Positions 56,711 through 64,000 of a DNA stretch of 64,000 nt are shown piece by piece (the stretch's first letter is position 1; every line of letters starts with the position of its first letter). The position numbers and the translations under genes are program-made. The DNA is from Cadophora sp. MPI-SDFR-AT-0126 (Eukaryota > Ascomycota > Leotiomycetes > Helotiales > Ploettnerulaceae): contig JAGMVK010000012.1 in assembly GCA_020747065.1 (NCBI GenBank), positions 744,001-808,000 on the forward strand. The letters run 5' to 3'. Below the pieces are notes generated by a model. The model was not told the origin of the DNA, ran no database searches, and saw only the letters and a program-made list of their open reading frames with translations.

Positions 56711-58148
56711 ATGGAAGCTCAAAATGCAATCATTCTGAATGACCTGGATCCTGGCTCCAACGGAATAGCAGAAGAAGAAACAATTCATCATGAGTTCTCG
56801 CTCCCACGAGCTGACAGTGGGAAAGATGCCTGGCTATTCTTGGCTGCTGGGTTTGTGATTGAGGCTCTTGTTTGGGGCACGTACTTTCATGATTTTGAAC
56901 TTGATGTTCAAATATCCCTTGTATGCTGTCTAATTTTTGAACAGGATTTCCATTTTCTTTTGGTGTCTTCCAAGAATACTACGGCAACCATGAGCTATTT
57001 TCATCGGACTCCGCCGGCATAGCCGTCATAGGAACAACAGCGACTGTAAAGATCCCCCATGTACTTCTACAAACCCCCACTAAAATGCCCAGGGCTTAAT
57101 GTACATGTCTGGGCTCGTCCTCTTTCCAGCCTACAAAAGATTTCCCCATCTCGCCAGCACCTTGAAATGGGCCGGCCTCCCCTTCATGGCAGCCGGGCTC
57201 TTCGCCGCCTCCTTCGCCCAAAAAGTACAGCACCTCATCGTGACCCAAGGGGTCATCTACGCCATCGGCGGATGTATCATCTACTATCCCACCCTCCTGT
57301 ACATTGACGAGTGGTTCGTGCAACGCAAAGGTCTTGCGTTTGGGATCATGTGGGCGGGTACAGGAGCAGGAGGTTTGATTATCCCATTCGTTCTGAATGG
57401 CTTGCTGCAGAGATGGGGATTCCGCACCACGTTGCGAATCTGGGCCACGGCGCTCCTTATCCTCTCTTCGCCACTGATCTACTTCCTGCGTCCTCGAATT
57501 CCGGTGTCCAGAAACCCGACTTCGCAGCGCTATGTTGGACTTGGATTCTTGAAATCGCCTTCGTTCTGGCTCTTGCAAATCGGGCTTGTGATTGAGTCGT
57601 TGGGATACTTCATCCCCAGTTTGTACCTCCCGACGTTTGCTAGCTCACTTGGACTCTCGAGATCAGTTGGGACGGTATTGGTTGCCCTGCTCAACGCAGC
57701 CGGAGTCGTGGCTACAGTCTTAATGGGCATGCTCTGCGATCGCTTCCACGTCACGACCGTTATAGTCCTCTGTTCTGTTGGTGCTACATTCTCCGTCTTC
57801 CTGTTCTGGGGTCTCTCTACAGCATTGCCACTCCTCATCGTCTTTGCCATCGTGTACGGATTCTTTGCGAGTGGTTTCGTGAGTACGAATGCTGGCGTGA
57901 TGAAAATGATTAAAGGAGAAGATCCGACGGTAGACATGGGACTTTTGATTGGAATTATTAGTGCCGCGAGAGGAGTGGGCGCTGTTGCTTCAGGGCCGTT
58001 GAGCGAGGCGCTTCTGAGGGGTGAGATGTGGAAGGGCAAAGTAGGACTGGGGTACGGGAGTGGATATGGAGGTCTGATTGTCTTTACGGGTGTGACGGCT
58101 GGATTTGGCGGCATTGGATTCTTAGGGAAGAGATTAGGATGGATGTAA
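56711..58148 (+). CDS. MFS transporter, monocarboxylate-porter (MCT) type
   Basis: Three exons (56711-56876, 56945-57045, 57093-58148) give 440 residues. After a hydrophilic N-terminus, helix 1 reads DAWLFLAAGFVIEALVWGFPF, then SFGVFQEYY, a clear match to fungal MCT-type porters. GTTATGLMYMSGLVLFP, YPTLLYIDEWFVQRKGLAFGI (the family's helix 4-5 signature with DEWF), GTGAGGLIIPF and a long loop follow before helices 7-12. Intron 1 appears to be a GC-AG intron (donor GCACGT): only this splice gives the conserved WGFPFSFG. Family members move monocarboxylates, riboflavin, esters or secondary metabolites. It lies 3.3 kb from the RiPP precursor, so export of its product is possible but unproven. 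Confidence 0.85.
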
Positions 58149-58334
58149 GAAGCGGCGAGGGAAATGGATGAGTTGGTCCTATTGGCGCTTGGATGTGAAC
58201 AGCCCCTTCTGTCCTTGGTTTGGAAGCCGGGAGCTCGCAAGTGCAGATATGTCGGAGTCTTCGTGCCTGGTGTTGCAAAGGAATTCCTTCGGCTAAGGTG
58301 TCAGAATGAATCATTGAGCAAGATATCTCGGTCA
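58149..58334. other. Short spacer between convergent genes
   Basis: These are the 3' ends of the MFS gene and the STAND-type gene, 186 bp apart. Confidence 0.6.
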
Positions 58335-59787
58335 TCATATTCGTCGTTTCTTACTACTAACGCCTGCTGATCCTGATCCTGATTCTGCTTCTGCTCCTGA
58401 TTCTGATCGAGAGAGGTCATCCGAGAAGGGCGAGAATTGATCCCTAACATACTCAAGTCCATGCTCGATATAAAGTTCCATTAATGTGTTCCGTTCTCGT
58501 TTTGACTTCAACCTCTTCATCTCTTCCTGTTGCGTATGGGCCTTTAATGCGTCGCGAGTGACTAATGGTCGACTTAAAGGGTCCCGGTCGAGGCCGTGAC
58601 CTCCATTTTCCATATCAAAGCTCACCGGTATGTCATTAAGAAAGCCCGGTGAAGTCGTAGGTTCATCCGTAGAGACAAGGGGGACTAAATGCGACGTGTC
58701 CGGAAAGCTGATGTCTGAAATAGGGTTCGGGAGTAAGTCATCATCACGGTTCTGGGTGTCAGGCGTGTTATCCTCTTCAGTCCACTTTTCTTCCTCGACC
58801 CACCCAAAGGAACCACACTTGTTTCGCGACCAGGCGTCCGACTCTGCATCACCATTTGTAGCGGACAGTGAAGCGCGCGATACATCGTCCACAAGGAGAT
58901 TATATTTCTTGATCGCTTCGTTTGACGTTTGTGGAGCTGAGGATGTCTCTTTAGTTGACTCATCACCAGCTGGTCGTTTCTTGCCTCTGGCATTGTTGCT
59001 ATCTCCACCATGGCGTGGATCAGGCTCAAAACCGGACGAGGTATGGTGAAGTGCGATCATGGCTTCTGCAGCCTCCTTGATGGTTTGCATCGGCTTGGAT
59101 CTGATGACAAGTGCTTGCTCAACTCGAGTAACTTGGATCTGCGTCCCGTCTGGGTCCAGCAAACCTTCATCAAGAGATGCGGGTTGTGATTTGGACTCTC
59201 GGAAAGCGGTCGTAAGCTCTTCTCTCAGTATGTTTCTGTTGCTCTTGAGTCAGCCATTGCTGAGTAAAGATGACACTGGTCATGAGAATGCATTGAAGAA
59301 TATCTTACCGAATAGCAGTTGGTTCATGGTTATTATCAGCAATCTCATTCTTGATGAGGCTCAACAACAACTGCAGGCTGCTCTTCAATGGCTCCAAAAA
59401 GCCCCTCAACTCCAACATCTTCGCCTTATCCTTCATCCACATGACCTTCGATTTCAATCTGAACATGCTATCTTTATATGGTTGCAGTCTCTTCAGAATA
59501 TTCTCCATACTAGCATAGACCATCTCGCACTGCATGATCAGTCCCGGAATGACGCCAATGGCCTTGTCGAGGATATCTGAGCGAGAGGTTCGAAGGCTGT
59601 GATCTTTGAGATTGGCTCGTACAACGACGAGGATCTCGGCGAAGATCCGTACTTCGGATGAGAACAGCAGAATCTCATTGCCTGCGGAACCTAATGCTGA
59701 CGCGGTGTTCGAAAGTGCCAGGTAGAGTTTGAAGCCTGCGTCTGCTATGGCGACGATACCAGAGATAACACCTAGGATCTCGGCCAT
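58335..59787 (-). CDS. Solo fungal STAND N-terminal helical domain protein
   Basis: Two exons (59787-59309, 59241-58335) give 461 residues. The first about 150 residues match the helical N-terminal domain found on fungal NLR/STAND proteins: MAEILGVISGIVAIADAGFKLY, then ALGSAGNEILLFSSEVRIFAEIL and LKSSLQLLLSLIKNEIA. Full-length family members continue with a NACHT/NB-ARC ATPase and WD40, ankyrin or TPR repeats. Here the rest is instead a disordered Ser/Asp/Pro-rich region, then a short Lys-rich helix (KRLKSKRERNTLMELYIEHG) and a Ser/Glu/Gly tail ending KKRRI, a possible nuclear signal. Such stand-alone forms are common in fungi. They may act as adaptors or signal partners in self/non-self recognition, which is inference. 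Start and splice are well supported by phase. Confidence 0.8.
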
Positions 59788-60616
59788 GTTGATTAATTAA
59801 ACTACGTGTCCATGACTATCGGTATTTGAGAAGAAAAACTTGGCTTTTGGTCAAGATATCAATCTCTTCCGAGCTTCAAAGGCGCTGTTGTACCGCTCAT
59901 TTGATTGAAGCAGGCTGGGGAGGCTGTGTTGCCTTCACAGACCCAATCACAGCCACACTACCCAATGTTATCTGCAACCCTCTGAAGCTGTATGCCTTCC
60001 CAGTTGACCTCGTCAGGCTTCTACTGGCGTGAAGTGACACAAATGGAAAATGCTCAAACTGGCTGTTGCAAGCAGGCCAGACCACCGATTTTGAAGCGCT
60101 TCACACCATCGCCAGAAGTTTGCAAGGTCAATCAAACACTGTCGACGATAGCGAATCGAGAGCTGATAGTGCAGAACATACGCAAAAGTAGATTGAAATC
60201 GGACAACAACAACTTTGTCCTGAGATGTAATTTCGAAGTGGTGTGCTGCGACCAAGACGAAGAAATTGCACTATCTCTATCCGTTCGACGTCAAGATGTC
60301 CACGCACCACCGACACCGCAAAGCAAAATTGTAAGTAACAAAACAATACCTGGTATACCGAAAGGAAGGAGAACCTAAAATCATTTTTGAGAATGGTTGT
60401 TGAATTTGTAGCACGTGACCAACCAGGCACAAGGCGGAAACGCGGCGTCGGGATTTACTTTCGTTTTGATAATCATGACCACTTGAACTTTGCCTCTGTG
60501 AGCTCCTAAATCAACCCCCTCCGACCCAATTCCCACACCGATGCGACACAGATAGGAGGCATCCCAATCACAGCTTGTGACCCTTCTCCGACCTTTCTTT
60601 TCCTTCTTTCACAAGT
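59788..60616. other. Divergent promoter region
   Basis: This lies between the STAND-type gene (reading left) and the m-AAA protease gene (reading right). A 128-codon frame at 59992-60378 has no recognisable content. Confidence 0.5.
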
Positions 60617-63352
60617 ATGCACTCCATACTGCGACAGTCCAGCAATATTGCTAGGATATCGAGGTCATCCCTCCAGACTGCAGCGAGATCATCACTGCGC
60701 TCCACGAACCATGCGCCATTATCGACTTCCATAAGAGCTGTCCAACAAGCCCGGTTATACTCAAACAAACAGAAGCCGGGAAAGAAAAGTGAGGTGAAAA
60801 AGGATGACGCCGAAGTAAAGGACAAGAAGAATGTCGAGACACCCTCGAAAACAGCTCCGGGAACGGAGAATCTCTACGATGGCCAGACGCCACTCAGCAA
60901 GAAAGTAGAGGAGGGAGAGGCCAGTGAGCCCGAGCTTGCAGAGGGTATGGTGAGGATGAATCCGGAGGACGAGAAAGCAATGCGGGAGCTACTGGACACG
61001 CTGAAGCTGGGGTTACCAAAAAGCCAGGTTGAGGTTATCGAACGGGCTTTTGAGAATATTCAGAAGGAGGGCATGCCGAAGGAGTTGAGGGAGCTGATGG
61101 ATGATGTTAGAGGCAAGCCTATGACGCTGTCGTCTGCGGCCAAGTTGACGAGGTTGGCGTCGCAGATGGCGAGGAAGCAGGCTGAGAGGGACATGGACAA
61201 AGATTCTAAGAAGACGGATTTCCAATCGAATGATCCAAAGAACTCGTCTGGCGGCTTTGGAGGCTTTGGAAATCTGCCTCCAGGAGGAAATAAGGGAGGG
61301 AAACAACAGCAGGACGGTGGCTTCAAGGTTGGGGAAATCAAGATTGATATAGGCACGCTGCTGTTGTCGGCTTTCGTATCCTATCTGTTGTACAGAATGG
61401 TCATGCCCGGAGAGAGCAGACGGGATATCACGTACCAGGAGTTCAGAAGCACGTTCCTTGATAAGGGATTGGTAGAGAAATTGACAGTCACGAGTGGAGG
61501 TAAGGTCAGAGTTGATTTACATCGCGAAGCTACACAACAGACCTACCCCGATTCTCCTGCCGTCAACCCCAACTTTCACTACTACTTTTCGATTGGTTCC
61601 GTGGAGTCCTTTGAACGGAAACTGGATGAGGCACAGAATGAACTTGGGATCCCTCCCTCGGAAAGAATACCTGTCAACTATGCCTCGGAAGGTGATGCTT
61701 GGGGACTGATTCTCAGCTTTGGTCCTACGCTCTTGTTCATTGGTGCGATCTTCTACATGTCGCGGCGAGCTTCTGGCGGTGGTGGAGGAGCAAGTGGCGT
61801 ATTTGGCATGGGCAAGAGTCGAGCCAAGCAGTTCAACCACGAGACAGACGTCAAGGTGAAGTTTGCCGATGTTGCTGGCATGGACGAAGCTAAAGCCGAG
61901 ATCATGGAATTCGTCTCTTTCTTGAAGACTCCTGAACAATTCCAGCGCCTGGGTGCTAAGATTCCACGAGGTGCCATTCTCTCTGGCCCTCCCGGGACGG
62001 GTAAGACTCTCTTGGCCAAGGCTACGGCTGGTGAATCCCAAGTACCGTTCTTCAGCGTTTCTGGTTCCGAATTTGTGGAGATGTTCGTCGGTGTTGGTGC
62101 TTCTAGAGTACGTGATTTGTTCGCCATGGCGAGGAAGAACACGCCTTGTATCATCTTCATCGACGAGATCGACGCTATTGGAAAGGCTCGTGGAAAAGCT
62201 GGATCCTTCGGTGGCGGTAATGACGAACGAGAAGCTACATTAAATCAGATCTTGACTGAAATGGATGGTTTCAACACTGCCGAACAGGTAGTTGTTCTTG
62301 CTGGTACCAACAGACCTGACGTCCTTGATAAGGCATTGATGCGTCCTGGCCGTTTCGACAGACATATTGCTATTGATCGACCTACTATGGATGGACGAAG
62401 ACAGATCTTCATGGTCCATTTGAAGAAGATTGTCACGAATGAGGATTTGGAGTACTTGACAGGTCGTCTTTCGGCTTTGACCCCGGGCTTCTCAGGAGCT
62501 GATATCGCAAACTGTGTCAACGAGGCTGCTTTGATTGGTATGTGCAGTTGCCCTTCTTTGCTTGCTTCACACTAACATTCTCTAGCCGCCCGAACGAGTG
62601 CGAAATCTGTAGAGATGCTCCACTTCGAACAAGCCATTGAGCGTGTCATCGGTGGTCTCGAGAAGAAATCACTTGTCCTCTCACCCGAGGAGAAGAAGAC
62701 AGTAGCATATCACGAAGCTGGCCACGCCATTTGCGGATGGTACTTCAAGTACGCCGATCCCCTCCTGAAAGTCTCCATCATTCCGCGCGGCCAAGGAGCT
62801 CTCGGCTACGCACAATACCTCCCAGCAGGCGACACCTATCTCATGAACGTCAACCAGCTCATGGACCGCATGGCCATGACCCTGGGCGGCCGTGTCTCAG
62901 AAGAACTTCATTTCGAGACTGTCACCTCTGGCGCCTCAGACGACTTCAACAAAGTAACCCGCATGGCCACAGCGATGGTCACCAAATGGGGCATGAGTAA
63001 GAAGCTCGGCCCCCTCCATTTCGAAGACAACGAGCAAGCCCTGCACAAGCCGTTCGCTGAATCTACCGCCCAGACCATCGACGCTGAAGTCCGTCGCATC
63101 ATCGACGAGGCGTACAAACAGTGCAAAGATCTCCTCACGGAAAAGAAGGCCGAAGTAGGGATCGTGGCTGAGGAACTCCTTGCGAAGGAAGTCCTCGATA
63201 GAAATGATATGGTGCGGTTATTAGGCGCGAGACCATTCGATGAGAACAAGGATTTTACGAAGTACTTTGGTGGTAGTGGAGAGAAGAGCGCTCCTCCGCC
63301 TTTCCCCACGGAGAGCACTGATTCCCCGCCAGAGCAGCCGAATCCAGTATGA
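60617..63352 (+). CDS. Mitochondrial m-AAA protease subunit (Afg3/Yta12 type)
   Basis: Two exons (60617-62537, 62586-63352) encode 895 residues. The subunit is an ATP-dependent zinc metalloprotease of the mitochondrial inner membrane that degrades misfolded membrane proteins and processes precursors. An Arg/Ser-rich N-terminus without acidic residues is a matrix targeting signal. Two membrane helices follow (about 243-262 and 361-380) with the FtsH extracellular-type domain between them. Walker A is GPPGTGKT (457-464), Walker [12 protein letters not shown], and the second region of homology contains [20 protein letters not shown]. The zinc site HEAGH (683-687) and the downstream [11 protein letters not shown] acidic ligand region are intact. 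The splice joins [13 protein letters not shown] to AARTSAK as the family requires. A Pro-rich tail ends the protein. Whether it is the Afg3 or Yta12 paralogue is not settled by inspection. Confidence 0.97.
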
Positions 63353-64000
63353 GATGACTTGAGGCGGTTGAACAGGGTGTAGACTACCGGTTGAGAAGTG
63401 GACGCATGGGGATGAAGGCGCGGATGGAGGGTTTGAGGATGTAAAGGATTCCTATTCACTTGTACTGTACAGCATAATCACGGGCGTTGGGTCATCGAAA
63501 GAAAGAAGGGAAAATGCATTATTGCATTCCTCGTCGAATAGGCATCCAGGCAGGCAAATCGTTTCTCTTGAGATCATACTTCACTCATCCTGTTCTCTTT
63601 TGTTACCTTTTGGATTGCGGAGTGGAAAGCGAAGCAGTGTATATTTTGGCCTTTGAGGAAGGAAGGAAGGATCGAGTATGAGGATGGATAGATAGGGTAG
63701 CTAGAGAATTGAACTGTATATGTAAGAATTGAAGAAGATGAGACTGAATTTGTGTCTAGCTGAACTGAATTATCTTTCTTCTGTTCGAAGTCTGCCGTTG
63801 CAAGATTTCCATTTGAAAAGGGGCCGTTTAATAAGCATCGTAGCGAAAACATAGAAGCGAGCATTCGAAAAAACACAAAACAAACATTCCCACCCAAACA
63901 TCACCTGATATTCGATCAAATCGACAGTCTTCTTAAAGTCTGCAAGTCCATCTTGAAATGAATGCCCATCGGACCATCGGGTGTCTCAAAATCCAGGGGA
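63353..64000. other. 3' flank, no gene recognised
   Basis: This is AT-rich sequence after the protease stop. A minus-strand frame at 63897-63574 has no domain. A neighbouring gene may start beyond the window. Confidence 0.5.

Noticed and set aside
57530..58240. 236-codon antisense frame opposite the MCT-type transporter
   Set aside because: It is the antisense shadow of a membrane protein; Pro/Thr-rich with no domain.
58366..58405. Short TGATCC/TGATTC repeat as a regulatory array
   Set aside because: It encodes the Ser/Glu/Gly-rich C-terminus of the STAND-type protein and needs no other explanation.
1..64000. tRNA, rRNA, CRISPR arrays, LTRs or transposase genes
   Set aside because: No cloverleaf with a proper T-arm box, no spacer arrays, and no reverse transcriptase or transposase motifs were found by reading.

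Overview
The window looks like nuclear DNA of a filamentous ascomycete (Pezizomycotina). The evidence is short introns (about 45-100 nt) with GTRNGY donors and CTAAY-like branch points, Zn2Cys6 regulators, fungal-only families (UstYa/DUF3328, Pth11-type rhodopsin proteins, the STAND N-terminal domain) and gene-sparse spacers. A Leotiomycete is my guess from general flavour only. No tRNA, rRNA, CRISPR or intact transposon was seen. Most genes are split, so the coordinates below are gene spans, with exon junctions read by hand and given in the evidence.

Layout: 1-526, 3' end of an acyl-CoA dehydrogenase; 2.2-4.6 kb, Zn2Cys6 regulator with a doubtful middle; 5.0-5.4 kb, relic of a 2-oxoglutarate oxygenase; 5.9-7.4 kb, Pth11/rhodopsin-type membrane protein; 9.0-13.3 kb, glutamine-dependent NAD+ synthetase broken into about 32 exons; 13.9 kb, small Cys-rich protein; 16.0-18.65 kb, Cys-rich/Myb-like/prion-like protein; 20.4-20.9 kb, small secreted Cys-rich protein; 21.6-22.5 kb, ribosomal protein uL1 (L10a); 26-34.6 kb, an efflux-type island (MFS, Zn2Cys6 factor, second MFS, GNAT acetyltransferase); 37.3-38.5 kb, atypical short-chain dehydrogenase; 42.4-43.1 kb, acidic conserved protein; 48.4-49.2 kb, hypothetical protein; 49.7-53.4 kb, UstYa-family oxidase divergent from a repeat-containing RiPP precursor; 54.2-55.5 kb, unknown protein; 56.7-58.1 kb, monocarboxylate-type MFS; 58.3-59.8 kb, solo STAND N-terminal-domain protein; 60.6-63.4 kb, mitochondrial m-AAA protease.

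The most interesting system is at 49.7-53.4 kb. A secreted precursor of 220 residues has three tyrosine-rich repeats bounded by Lys-Arg (Kex2) sites. It is transcribed away from a gene encoding a UstYa-type (DUF3328) membrane oxidase with both HxxHC motifs. This pairing is the hallmark of fungal dikaritin RiPP pathways (ustiloxin, phomopsin, asperipin, epichloecyclin types), but the repeat sequence here does not match any product I know. Its introns also show repeat-by-repeat gain or loss, with 9-nt and 13-nt micro-exons.

The second surprise is the NAD+ synthetase, whose roughly 31 introns hide it from ORF-based inspection.
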